Shown in pieces: positions 7,437 through 16,023 of a DNA stretch of 64,000 bases. The stretch's first letter is position 1. Each line of letters opens with the position of its first letter. Origin of the DNA: JAIBDK01 sp965261915 (GTDB lineage Bacteria; Pseudomonadota; Gammaproteobacteria; Arenicellales; Poriferihabitantaceae); NCBI GenBank assembly GCA_965261915.1, contig CBDHDW010000013.1, forward strand, positions 3,038,001 to 3,102,000. The letters run 5' to 3'. The translations under genes and the position numbers were made by a program. The notes under the pieces are model-generated. The model was not told where the DNA came from. It was given only the letters and a program-made list of their open reading frames with translations, and did not search any database.

Positions 7437-8478
7437 TTAGTACAGTGGGTAAGCTGTGGTAATCGCTTTTAATCCCATCACAGCATAGATTTTTTTTGCC
7501 TCTGGATTGATTTGAGAAGGCATGACATAACGCTGTTTGGTGCGCTTGTGTTTGAACACACTATGTTGCACATGAATCAAGGCATTACGAATAACTTCAG
7601 GGGATAAGGCTTTGTGTTGTAGCTTGATTCGATACATTAGCTGTCTGATGCAGGCAAAAGCCATGAACGAAATAGCAATGTGGGCACGCACTCTTGAGGG
7701 TGTCCAGTGGTAGATAGGGCGTACTTTTAAGTCATGTTTAGTGATGCGAAAACTCTCCTCGACCTGCCATAAGCCGCGATAGTGTGATAACACTTCTTGG
7801 TGCGGCGTATCGGGCAAATTGGTAATCACCCCATGCAAGCCGTCCCAGCGGCTTTCGGCATCAATTTTATCCTGGTTGATGCTTAAGCTGGTTTTTCCCT
7901 TGATAATCAGAAATTTTTTATAGCCGTAGTTATTTAATAAGTCCTTGGGGTTCTGGCTTTTGCCTATTTTCTTGATGAGCCGATCGACCGCCTTTTGTCG
8001 GTCATGTTGATCTTTATCCGCACGCTTTGGACAATGTGAGACAATGAGCCGTCTCTTCTTGTGCGTCAGCTCGGCTGCGCTTGATCCGTCTTTGCCAAGC
8101 GGCTGATAAGCCGACTTATCCAATACCCTGGTTTGTAGCGCACTTGGCAATTGTTTTAGTTTCGCCCCGACAATGTAATAAGCACCTGCTTCATCCAGGG
8201 CGCTTAGATTGTCTTCATTCAGCATGCCTCGATCAGCGACAAAGATCATTTTTCTAACATCATAGCGCGCCTGCATCGTCTGCAAAACGCTGATCAGGCT
8301 ATGACCCTCGAAAGTAGCACCGGGAAACACTTCGTAGCCGACCGGCAGGCCTTCATGGGTGACCAGCAAAGCCAGCAATACTTGCGGCTGATTGAATTTA
8401 CAGTCCTTGCTGTAGCCATTTTGTTTTAATTCGTCTTCCTTGAAAGACTCAAAATAGAGCGTCGTACAATCAAAAAAC
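7437..8478 (-). pseudogene. IS1634-family transposase, C-terminal part
   Basis: From the IS66 end at 8479 leftward the frame reads FFDCTTLYFESFKEDELKQN, KFNQPQVLLALLVTHEGLPV, VADRGMLNEDNL, then SHYRGLWQVEESFRITKHDL. This is the DDE catalytic core of IS1634-family (IS4 superfamily) transposases. It ends with a stop at 7437-7439. The open frame runs upstream to 8564, but those codons belong to the IS66 element. The N-terminal part lies at 10003-10632 beyond the IS66 insertion. Confidence 0.88.
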
Positions 8479-10002
8479 GTAACTGCCCAGGTTGTTTTTA
8501 AGCGTATTTCAGTTTTGCAATAATCTGATCGGCAGGCATCATCAGTGTTTCGATGATGTTCCATCCTTGTTTTCTGGCCGTTGTGATGACGCTGCGCAGG
8601 GTGGCAAAATCCTCTGCACCTTGTTCAGACCTGAACCCTCCCGATATTTTCTGACGTAGTTTCATCATCCGCAGGTCGCGTTCAGCTTCGTTGTTTGTGA
8701 AGGGCACGTCGGGATCTGTCAGAAAGCGCAGGGTGCCTTCCTTGCGATCGCGCAATCGTAAAGCCAGATTATGTCCTGTCCGTCGCTTCTTGCGCCCCCG
8801 TCTTCCGGGTTTTGGCGGCACGAGTGGAGGCAATTCCTCATGGAAATCCAATGCTGCGGTGATGATCCTGTCGTATCGCCGATTGATAAGCGCAACAAGC
8901 GGCGTTGAAACCGCCACGCCCTTATCCCGCGCGGCCTGTGTGACATGGTGCGCACGCCGCAGTAGCCTTTGCATCTGACCAGCCCAATCTTCCTGTTCGA
9001 TTTCGACCAACGCTTGCAGTTCCCGTAAATGGTGTGCATTGCACAACGCATGGGTAACACCATCCAGCGTGAAGTAGGGCTGCCAATGATCATGCACGAT
9101 ACAGCCCGTGAGATTGGATAACAGATTACCGCGTTTGCTGCTGACCCGGTAGAAAGCCAGAAGCGGTGTACAGGCAACGTGAAGCCATTGCAGGCACCCC
9201 GTAATCCGGAAACCCGTCTCGTCAAGATGTTTGACGTGGACCTGTTGGGCGATCACATCCTGCAGGTGAGAAGCAACCCCCTTGAGCCGCTCTGATGCTT
9301 TGCGGTTCATGGCGGCCACAGTGGCAGGAACCAAAGGGGCATTGAACAAATCGGCCATTATTTGCGCCAGTCTGTCTTCCGGCAGGAAATGGGCGCATTG
9401 GAGATATGTTGCCACTCCGGCGATGCGTGGCCCGTACTGCACGGGTGCCTTTACTTCCAGAGGAAACGCCGCCCTGGTTGTTTCCCCACAGTGGCCGCAA
9501 AGGCAGACATGTGCCCTGTGTTCCGTTGTCACCAGGGGTTGTGGCTCGGGCAGGTCAAACACCTGTCGTGCGGCGTAATCCTCTGCCATTGATGGCGACA
9601 GCGGTGTGCCACATTGCCCGCAGACAGAAGGAAAGTGATCTTCAACATGATCGGGATCTGCCGTTTGGCACAGGGTGCTTCCCTTGTGGCCTTTCTGCCC
9701 GCCTGACTTTTTACCGGATTTTCTCCGCAGACTTTTGGTTCTGGGTTCAGCCTTGGGCTTCTTTAGGCCGTCGCTTGAAGGCGGCTTGCTACTGTTGCTG
9801 CTGTTCAAGCTGAGGCGACGCTCAAGGTCTTCAATGCGAGCCACAAGCAGGGCTATCGTTTGTGCATTCTTCTGCTTCAGCTCTTCATAAGCCTCAACGG
9901 AAACATAACCTTTGGGTGCGTTTGAAAAAATCATAATCTTAATGAATCACATCGGGATTCCTCAGGCAAGAGAATTATTCATTAGGGTACCTGGGCAGTT
10001 AC
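8479..10002 (-). mobile_element. IS66-family element (single-ORF type) inside the IS1634 transposase gene
   Basis: The ends are perfect inverted repeats GTAACTGCCCAGG (8479-8491) and CCTGGGCAGTTAC (9990-10002), giving 1,524 bp. It carries only the large transposase, without the tnpA/tnpB accessory genes, as in the ISBst12-like group. Flanking octamers CAAAAAAC and AAAACAAC match at six of eight positions, which looks like a decayed 8-bp duplication. The insertion separates the IS1634 transposase just before its FFDCTTLYFES motif. Confidence 0.88.
8498..9934 (-). CDS. IS66-family transposase
   Basis: A 478-residue protein. An N-terminal coiled coil (residues 10-42) and a SSNSSKPPSSDGLKKP segment typical of IS66 enzymes are followed by a zinc-finger region (CGQCGTPL, CLCGHCG). 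The catalytic domain has HLDETGFRITGCLQWLHVAC, HDHWQPYF and CNAHHLRELQAL, ending in the conserved FTNNEAERDLRMMKLRQKIS. It appears intact with the usual length. The start (ATG at 9934) lies 68 bases inside the element's end. Confidence 0.93.
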   Translation of the reverse strand: MIFSNAPKGYVSVEAYEELKQKNAQTIALLVARIEDLERRLSLNSSNSSKPPSSDGLKKPKAEPRTKSLRRKSGKKSGGQKGHKGSTLCQTADPDHVEDHFPSVCGQCGTPLSPSMAEDYAARQVFDLPEPQPLVTTEHRAHVCLCGHCGETTRAAFPLEVKAPVQYGPRIAGVATYLQCAHFLPEDRLAQIMADLFNAPLVPATVAAMNRKASERLKGVASHLQDVIAQQVHVKHLDETGFRITGCLQWLHVACTPLLAFYRVSSKRGNLLSNLTGCIVHDHWQPYFTLDGVTHALCNAHHLRELQALVEIEQEDWAGQMQRLLRRAHHVTQAARDKGVAVSTPLVALINRRYDRIITAALDFHEELPPLVPPKPGRRGRKKRRTGHNLALRLRDRKEGTLRFLTDPDVPFTNNEAERDLRMMKLRQKISGGFRSEQGAEDFATLRSVITTARKQGWNIIETLMMPADQIIAKLKYA

Positions 10003-10632
10003 AAAACAACACATCAAGGGCACCAGGCAACAAGGATCGCGTACCTTCACAGGTCATCGCTTGTAGCCGGCTGATGGTGTTATCGTCCAGCTGATCCATC
10101 ATCCGATAAACTTTCTCTAAGGACTAAAGAAACGCATGAGTCCTGCTCCAGGTGCTGCACGCTGCCGCGCTTGCGCTTGCCTTGCTCTGGGGGGATTAGC
10201 AATGCGTGCCATCACGCAATGGAACAGGGCTTCATGGGAAGCACGATACCGCCTCTGCGACAACAGGGTATCGAACGACAACTGGCGATAGACCTCGCCA
10301 TACACCTCATGGATGCCCAGCACCACCCGTTGTTCTTCCACCATCTGCCTCAGATCAACATTCAAGGTGGCTTTAGACGCTTTGGCTGCTTTCGCTTCAA
10401 TAACTTGTTTGGCGACCGCCTCAGGCGGAAACAAACCGGGCTGGTGTTGGGCTTCAAGCTTCGCCTTGACGACTTCGGCCAGCGCTTTCAATCGCACTAA
10501 CTCCTCGTCATCCATGGCAATGCCGACATAACGGACAATCTTTTGCTTGACCTTATCGCCGACGCGCACAGATGAAACAATCTGAACCGATTGTCTTGGG
10601 CTATTGGGTGTCGATTTAACGCGAACGAACAT
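10003..10632 (-). pseudogene. IS1634-family transposase, N-terminal part (frameshifted)
   Basis: The start reads MFVRVKSTPNSPRQSVQIVS, then VRVGDKVKQKIVRYVGIA, characteristic of IS1634-family N-termini. The good frame ends at RIANPP near 10190. The following residues resume in another frame (EQGKRKRGSVQHLEQDS) and again in a third (KVYRMMDQLDDNTISRLQAM, TRSLLPGALDVLF) up to the IS66 boundary. At least two frameshifts are therefore present besides the IS66 insertion, and the gene was probably dead before or soon after that event. Confidence 0.87.
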
Positions 10633-10767
10633 GGGGTGAGTTTACACTGTGCCATCGCCTAATTCAACACAAATATTTAGATAGGCACTACAAATCGATC
10701 TCAACAGAAGACCCCCGTATTTACTGGGCTGTAGGCGATCTGCGTGGGGTGGACCGTCGAAGTCAGG

Positions 10768-10868
10768 AAGAAAGCAAAAATCCGCTTGGTCGGAAATCGA
10801 GTACGAGAAAATGCGGTGATCTACAATAATCTGCAAAAATTCATGAAAAAGCGCGATATCCCACTGCT
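10768..10868 (+). repeat. Right copy of 101-bp target site duplication (IS1634-family)
   Basis: Identical to 6197-6297. In this copy the ParA frame continues naturally into TSLRDT, showing that this is the original continuation of the gene. Confidence 0.88.
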
Positions 10869-11002
10869 CACGAGCCTGCGGGACACGCGAAAATTATATT
10901 CGCGCAGCAGAAGGCGGATTTGGAGTTTTTGAACTGCCGCCTTATCAGGCCAGCAAAGATATTGATCAATGGTGCCCCCTGATAAACTGGATTGAATCCT
11001 GA
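10768..11002 (+). pseudogene. ParA-family ATPase, C-terminal fragment with frameshift
   Basis: Beginning in the right target duplication, the frame reads KIRLVGNRVRENAVIYNNLQ, then DIPLLTSLRDTR, and breaks in a run of four A near 10890. Removing one A restores NYIRAAEGGFGVFELPPYQA and SKDIDQWCPLINWIES followed by TGA at 11000-11002. The gene is thus disrupted by start loss, internal loss, three mobile elements and a frameshift. Confidence 0.85.
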
Positions 11003-11442
11003 CCATCTGGCTGGATTACTTTCGGGTTCTAGCTGTTGCAAAGAGCAAGAATTCTTCATTGGATTTTCGAAGCCAATGGGGAAATACCGAATTGCTGATG
11101 TCTGTAGCCAGCTTACGGGTTGTGAAAGGTTTTAATTTTATCGCAAACAAACTAATCAGGAAGTATCGTTTCTCGATAACCTGCTTGCGTTGCTGGCCAT
11201 GCGGACTTGCTCCATCGCATTGGCATAGAAATACTCGAGATCCGATGGTAAAGTTCGCTCCTTCCTGACTTGAAATGAGGTGACAATAAAGTACACTGGG
11301 ATTTTTCAAGCCAACAAAGAAGTTATTAAAGATCCTGATTTAATTTACCCGGGCAGAAAAGCAGAATTCCGGTCGAATAGGAGCCAGATATATTTTTTGT
11401 AATTTTAGAATAATTAATCGTTAAACCAATGTGGAGTAATTA
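11003..11442 (+). other. Non-coding stretch with a probable LysM-domain fossil
   Basis: No intact gene is visible between the ParA remnant and adhC. At 11289-11363 the forward frame reads KYTGIFQANKEVIKDPDLIY followed by PG, resembling the end of a LysM domain (usually I-x-ANR-x-x-x-x-NPDLIYPGQ). Nothing upstream in that frame extends it. The last 60 bases are AT-rich and probably hold the adhC promoter, but I cannot place the boxes firmly. A GTGGAG ribosome-binding site lies just before adhC. Confidence 0.45.
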
Positions 11443-12555
11443 ATGGAAACACGTGCAGCTGTAGCCTATGAGGCTGGTAAACCACTCGTAATTGAAAGCG
11501 TACAACTGGACGGCCCGCAGGCCGGAGAGGTTTTGGTTGAAATCAAAGCCACCGGAATTTGTCATACTGATGAATTTACCCGGTCCGGTGCTGATCCAGA
11601 AGGATTGTTCCCCGCAATTTTGGGGCATGAAGGTGCCGGAGTTGTTGTTGAAGTCGGCCCTGGTGTCAGCAGTCTAAAAAAGGGTGACCACGTAATTCCA
11701 CTGTATACGCCGGAGTGCCGACAGTGTGAATACTGCACCAGTGGAAAGACTAATTTATGTCAGGCTATTCGGGAAACCCAGGGTCAGGGCTTTATGCCAG
11801 ATGGGACAAGCCGCTTTTCCATTGGCAAGCAGCGGTTGTTCCACTACATGGGAACATCAACCTTTTCCAATCATACCGTTCTGCCCGAAATTGCTTTGGC
11901 AAAAATTCGGCAAGATGCCCCTTTTGATAAGGTTTGTTATATCGGCTGCGGAGTGACCACCGGCATTGGCGCGGTAATCAACACTGCGAATGTTCAGCCC
12001 GGCGACAACGTTGTCGTTTTTGGATTGGGTGGTATTGGTTTAAATGTTATTCAGGGCGCCCGAATTGCAGGTGCAGATAAAATCGTTGGTGTCGATATCA
12101 ATCCAAAGCGCAAAGCGCTGGGTGAAAAATTTGGTATGACACATTTTGTTAATCCTGAGGAAGTAGCAGGAGATTTGGTTCCGTATCTGGTTTCTTTGAC
12201 CGATGGTGGTGCGGACTATAGTTTCGAATGTGTTGGTAATACCGAACTCATGCGTCAGGCGTTGGAGTGTTGTCACAAGGGCTGGGGTGAAAGCATCATT
12301 GTCGGCGTTGCTGGTGCTGGTCAGGAAATCAGTACTCGACCGTTCCAGTTGGTCACCGGCCGAGTTTGGAAAGGTACGGCGTTTGGCGGGGCTCGCGGCC
12401 GCACTGACGTGCCAAAAATCGTAGATTGGTATATGGACGGGAAAATCAACATTGATGATTTGATCACCCATAAAATGCCATTGCATCAAATCAACGATGC
12501 GTTTGATCTGATGCATTCTGGTGAATCTATCCGCAGTGTTGTAGAGTTTGAATAA
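11443..12555 (+). CDS. adhC: S-(hydroxymethyl)glutathione dehydrogenase (class III alcohol dehydrogenase)
   Basis: Oxidises S-hydroxymethylglutathione, formed from formaldehyde and glutathione, to S-formylglutathione with NAD+. The catalytic zinc motif ATGICHTDEFTRSGADPEG and GHEGAGVV are followed by the structural-zinc cysteines in PECRQCEYCTSGKTNLC. The nucleotide-binding loop is GLGGIGLNVIQGA. At 370 residues it is the normal class III length. It lies 26 bases before fghA, which completes the pathway. No frmR-type or LysR-type regulator is adjacent; the upstream DNA is decayed. Confidence 0.96.
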   Translation: METRAAVAYEAGKPLVIESVQLDGPQAGEVLVEIKATGICHTDEFTRSGADPEGLFPAILGHEGAGVVVEVGPGVSSLKKGDHVIPLYTPECRQCEYCTSGKTNLCQAIRETQGQGFMPDGTSRFSIGKQRLFHYMGTSTFSNHTVLPEIALAKIRQDAPFDKVCYIGCGVTTGIGAVINTANVQPGDNVVVFGLGGIGLNVIQGARIAGADKIVGVDINPKRKALGEKFGMTHFVNPEEVAGDLVPYLVSLTDGGADYSFECVGNTELMRQALECCHKGWGESIIVGVAGAGQEISTRPFQLVTGRVWKGTAFGGARGRTDVPKIVDWYMDGKINIDDLITHKMPLHQINDAFDLMHSGESIRSVVEFE

Positions 12556-12581
12556 ACATTTAGATCATTCAATTTAATCCG

Positions 12582-13415
12582 ATGGAAATTATTAATGAGC
12601 AGCGCTGCTTCGGTGGCGTTCAGGGAGTGTATCGCCACCAGTCCGAAGTCACGGCCACACCGATGCCGTTCTCTGTTTTTGTTCCGCAAAACAATGACCG
12701 GGAGCGGCTGCCGATTTTATGGTTTTTATCCGGTCTAACCTGTACCGAAGAAAACTTTACTGTCAAAGCAGGCGCACAACAGTTTGCTGCGAAATACGGC
12801 CTGGTTCTGGTTGCCCCGGATACCAGCCCTAGAGGGGCTGGTATTGCAGGCGAGGATGATGCCTATGATTTTGGCAGCGGTGCCGGGTTTTACGTTGATG
12901 CAACACGCTCGCCCTGGGATGCTAACTATCAAATGTATAGTTATCTGACCAGAGAGCTTTCGGCTTTGGTAGTTGATAATTTTCCAGTTAATCCAGATCG
13001 GCAAGGTATCACCGGCCATTCGATGGGCGGTCATGGGGCATTAACCATAGGCTTGAAAAATAGTGATACTTATCAGTCTGTTTCAGCGTTCGCACCCATT
13101 TGTTCGCCGATGAACTGTCCGTGGGGCGAAAAGGCATTGTCGGGTTATTTGGGAGAGGATCAATCCGCGTGGCTCGAATACGATACCATCGCACTTATTC
13201 AAAGCGGCAGATCGAGTGGAGAAATCCTGGTTGATCAGGGCGGCAGCGATGATTTTTTGGAAAATCAACTTAAACCGCAGTTACTTGAACAAGCCTGTGC
13301 AGAATATAAACAACCGCTAAACCTTAGAATCCAGCCGGGTTACGATCATAGCTATTTTTTCATAGCATCATTTATCGCCGATCATATTGAGTTTCACGCA
13401 AATCGCTTGAAATAG
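12582..13415 (+). CDS. fghA: S-formylglutathione hydrolase
   Basis: Serine esterase that releases formate and glutathione from S-formylglutathione. Seen motifs: LSGLTCTEENF near residue 50, the nucleophile motif GHSMGGHGAL, a likely catalytic Asp in DQGGSDDFL and His in GYDHSYFFI near the C-terminus. At 277 residues it has the expected length. It forms a two-gene unit with adhC and converges on hemW. Confidence 0.95.
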   Translation: MEIINEQRCFGGVQGVYRHQSEVTATPMPFSVFVPQNNDRERLPILWFLSGLTCTEENFTVKAGAQQFAAKYGLVLVAPDTSPRGAGIAGEDDAYDFGSGAGFYVDATRSPWDANYQMYSYLTRELSALVVDNFPVNPDRQGITGHSMGGHGALTIGLKNSDTYQSVSAFAPICSPMNCPWGEKALSGYLGEDQSAWLEYDTIALIQSGRSSGEILVDQGGSDDFLENQLKPQLLEQACAEYKQPLNLRIQPGYDHSYFFIASFIADHIEFHANRLK

Positions 13416-13431
13416 CCGGCTGAAAAACAGC

Positions 13432-14625
13432 TTATTCCGGAAGCAGCGACTGAAGTATTTCATCGATAAAAAGATAGCCGGTTTCAGTGCATCGGATGCT
13501 GGATTCTTCCTGCTCCATAGTGTGTTCAAGCCATTGTTTTTGAAGCGCAGGATCTAACGCTGTCAACGTTTGATTGTCAGGCACTCCAGCACGCTCTTCC
13601 ACCATATTTAAATTAAAACCATTTTTCAGTCTTAGCGCATTTAACAAGAACTCAAACAAACGCTCATTGTCGGCCACATTGCGATAGTTGGCAGCCTCTT
13701 CGGAGTTCGCAATTTTGCTCACATACGTTTCAGGGTGTTTCTCTTTCCAGCTTCGTACGATCCGGTTATCCGGGCCCGATACTTTTGCATGAGCGCCGGC
13801 ACCAATACCGAGATAATCGCCAAACTGCCAATAGTTGATATTGTGATGACTTTGTTTATCGGGTTTACTGAAGCCTGAAACCTCGTATCGGTGGAAGTTG
13901 GTTTTTGTTAGTTCGCTGATGATTAATTCCTGCATATTAAAAATACAGTCTTCATTTGGCAGCGCAGGCGGCTTGTTAAAAAATGCGGTGTTTGGCTCAA
14001 GTGTTAGCTGATAACAGGAAAGATGGCCGGTATCAAAAGCCAGGGCCTGTTCGATGTCATCCGATAGTTCATGGATGGACTGGTCTGGAAGACCATACAT
14101 CAGATCCAGATTTATATTTAAGAACCCCGATTGCTGTGCACTGCTTATCGCAGATCTGGCAGCTTCGGCATTGTGAATTCGCCCAAGGTGCTTAAGGTGT
14201 TTATCATTAAAGCTTTGCACGCCAAACGACAGTCGATTGATACCCGCATCCAGATAGCTTGAGAATTTGTCATGCTCCAGGCTGCCCGGGTTTACTTCAA
14301 GTGTGATTTCGCAATTTTCTGCAATCGGTATCTGTTGAGCAATGAAATCAAGCAGCCGTTTAATCGCGTCACCAGAAAACAGGCTTGGGGTCCCGCCGCC
14401 GAGAAAAATAGAATGGATTTGACGATCTCCAAGATTTTTATAGTGCACGGCCTTGTCGTTGAGAATATCAGTCTGAAGGGCGCTGATATACCGTTGTTGT
14501 TGTGAATCAGAAATACCGTCTGTGGATTTCAACTGGTGCGAATTAAAGTCGCAATACGGGCATTTCTTTATACACCACGGAAAGTGCACATAAAGAGACA
14601 GGGGAATTTTGTCTGGAGAAATCAT
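13432..14625 (-). CDS. hemW: Radical SAM heme chaperone HemW
   Basis: A HemN-like radical SAM protein thought to bind heme and deliver it to target proteins rather than act as coproporphyrinogen oxidase. The cluster motif is in HFPWCIKKCPYCDFNSH (CxxxCxxC) near residue 17. GGGTPSLF and GVQSFN are standard family segments, and NYWQFGDYLGIGAGAHAK lies in the second half. Length 397 fits HemW. It is transcribed toward fghA, with only 16 bases between the two stop codons. hslR lies upstream in the same direction. Confidence 0.92.
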   Translation of the reverse strand: MISPDKIPLSLYVHFPWCIKKCPYCDFNSHQLKSTDGISDSQQQRYISALQTDILNDKAVHYKNLGDRQIHSIFLGGGTPSLFSGDAIKRLLDFIAQQIPIAENCEITLEVNPGSLEHDKFSSYLDAGINRLSFGVQSFNDKHLKHLGRIHNAEAARSAISSAQQSGFLNINLDLMYGLPDQSIHELSDDIEQALAFDTGHLSCYQLTLEPNTAFFNKPPALPNEDCIFNMQELIISELTKTNFHRYEVSGFSKPDKQSHHNINYWQFGDYLGIGAGAHAKVSGPDNRIVRSWKEKHPETYVSKIANSEEAANYRNVADNERLFEFLLNALRLKNGFNLNMVEERAGVPDNQTLTALDPALQKQWLEHTMEQEESSIRCTETGYLFIDEILQSLLPE

Positions 14626-14761
14626 CTTGTCTTTAGCGGTTCGATTGTTTAACTAACCACATTAGTCGGACTGCCACTCAGCCAGCCCTTAAGGTTTTTT
14701 GCCCTTTCATTGTATTTTCCTGATGGGTTTAGCTGTCGCTTTGGAGAACTTACAAGCAGTT

Positions 14762-15181
14762 TTAGGTTGAGTTTGTCTGTTGATTCTTGATTTTTAGCAT
14801 TTGTTGACGGTCACGTTTGCCGGGTTTTCGCTGGTCGTAGCGGACTCCAGAACGATTTAGCTTTCTAAGCTCTCTTGCCTGTAGCCGCTGTTGCCTGCTT
14901 TCTGCTGATTCACGATACAGGTTTGCAGCGAGTGTTGCAGACAACCGGGATTTTGTAACTCGAAGCACATGAATCAGATACTGCTCCTGGTTTTTTCGAA
15001 TCGTCAAGCAATCTCCGGATCTGATGACTTTCCCCGGTTTTGCTCGGCCATCGTTTACCAATACATGTCCAGCTGAGACCGCGTCACTGGCAAGACTCCG
15101 GGTTTTGTAGATTCTGGCTACCCAAAGCCAGCGATCAAGGCGCTGATTTGAAAGCTCTATCGGTTGTTGACTTTTGTTCAT
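14762..15181 (-). CDS. hslR: Heat-shock protein 15 homologue (S4-domain RNA-binding)
   Basis: Small protein with an S4 domain from about residue 12 (RLDRWLWVARIYKTRSLASD and GHVLVNDGRAKPGKVIRSGD). A basic tail (RKPGKRDRQQMLKIK) follows. Hsp15 recycles free 50S subunits carrying nascent chains. Length 139 is typical. It is 136 bases upstream of hemW in the same orientation and divergent from the outer-membrane protein gene at 15322. Confidence 0.9.
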   Translation of the reverse strand: MNKSQQPIELSNQRLDRWLWVARIYKTRSLASDAVSAGHVLVNDGRAKPGKVIRSGDCLTIRKNQEQYLIHVLRVTKSRLSATLAANLYRESAESRQQRLQARELRKLNRSGVRYDQRKPGKRDRQQMLKIKNQQTNST

Positions 15182-15321
15182 GCAAAAAACGGATTTATAT
15201 GATTAGATCGCCTGTTTTGATATCTGGTGTGAGCGCTGTTGATAATTTGTGTTCACGAATGGATTTGCTAAATCGCGACAACGCGTTAGAATAGTCGCTC
15301 CGCCAGTAAAAAAACTATATC

Positions 15322-15963
15322 ATGAAAATTGTGCAAAGCCTGACATTTGTCGGGATGCTTGTGTTTGGGGTTGCAAATGTGAATGCATTAGGTCCGGTAG
15401 ATGGCGAAATCGGTATTGCTGGCTGGGCCAGTGATTTTGATGCAGACCTTTCGTCTGCCGAACTGGATGCGGGATCCGTGTTTGTTTATGGTGAGGGCTG
15501 GTTTGGTGACAAATGGGGTGTCAGGGGAGCCTGGTACGATTCTGACCTGGAAGGGGAAGCGCTCTCAAATCGTAGCCGTGTAAATATCGACCTGCGCCGC
15601 AAATTGTTTTCTGCGACAGATAATAATTTTTTTGCTTTAGGGGCGGGACTGGAAACCATCGATCTGGAAAATGGTAATGATGCAGAGGGGTTTCGTGTTT
15701 CTGCTGAGGGGCGATTCGGGATTCCAGGGCCGGTGTTCTTTTATGGTCGATATGCCTGGGCACCCGAGCTTGGGGATGCGGGGGAATTTGATGATATTTC
15801 GTCAACAGAACTGGATCTGGGGATGCACATCACCCCTTTTCCATTGCTATCTTTGCGCGTTGGATATATGACCTATGAGCTGGATTACGATGATTCGCGA
15901 TTTTCACGGAATGCGGGTTCAGATATTTCGGGTTTTTATATTGGCGGTGGTTTTCATTGGTAG
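15322..15963 (+). CDS. Outer-membrane beta-barrel protein, YfaZ-like
   Basis: An N-terminal signal peptide (KIVQSLTFVGMLVFGVANVNA) precedes alternating-residue strands such as VFVYGEGWFGDKWGVRGAWY, FFALGAGLETIDLENGN and FYIGGGFHW. The C-terminal aromatic W is typical of barrels assembled by Bam. Length 213 and the overall pattern resemble YfaZ-family proteins of unknown function. I do not recognise a specific ligand or pathway. Confidence 0.65.
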   Translation: MKIVQSLTFVGMLVFGVANVNALGPVDGEIGIAGWASDFDADLSSAELDAGSVFVYGEGWFGDKWGVRGAWYDSDLEGEALSNRSRVNIDLRRKLFSATDNNFFALGAGLETIDLENGNDAEGFRVSAEGRFGIPGPVFFYGRYAWAPELGDAGEFDDISSTELDLGMHITPFPLLSLRVGYMTYELDYDDSRFSRNAGSDISGFYIGGGFHW

Positions 15964-16023
15964 CAAGCACTCAGCTTATTCAGGTTTTAGTCGAATCGAC
16001 TCTATTCAATTACGGAGCAGGAA

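Larger units (their letters stand above)
6298..10767 (-). mobile_element. IS1634-family element, interrupted by IS1595 and IS66 elements
   Basis: The ends are inverted: CCTGACTTCGACGGT at 6298-6312 and ACCGTCGAAGTCAGG (one mismatch) at 10753-10767. Removing the two inner elements with their presumed 8-bp duplications leaves about 1.9 kb, a normal size for this family. The transposase is read from 10632 leftward but is frameshifted and split by the IS66 element, so the element cannot move unaided. A 14-bp direct repeat (TAGGCACTACAAAT at 7397-7410 and 10682-10695) lies near each end. The host sequence is the ParA gene, duplicated over 101 bp. Confidence 0.88.

Noticed and set aside
9222..9813. 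Several long forward and reverse frames within the IS66 transposase region
   Set aside because: They arise from GC-rich codon structure of the transposase gene. The reverse-strand 478-residue frame carries all family motifs.
11016..11309. Reverse frame of 97 codons before adhC, considered as a LysR or FrmR regulator fragment
   Set aside because: No helix-turn-helix or regulator motif could be seen, and a forward LysM-like reading overlaps its end.
13416..13436. GCTGAAAAACAGC hairpin between fghA and hemW as terminator
   Set aside because: Only four base pairs in the stem and no clear T run.
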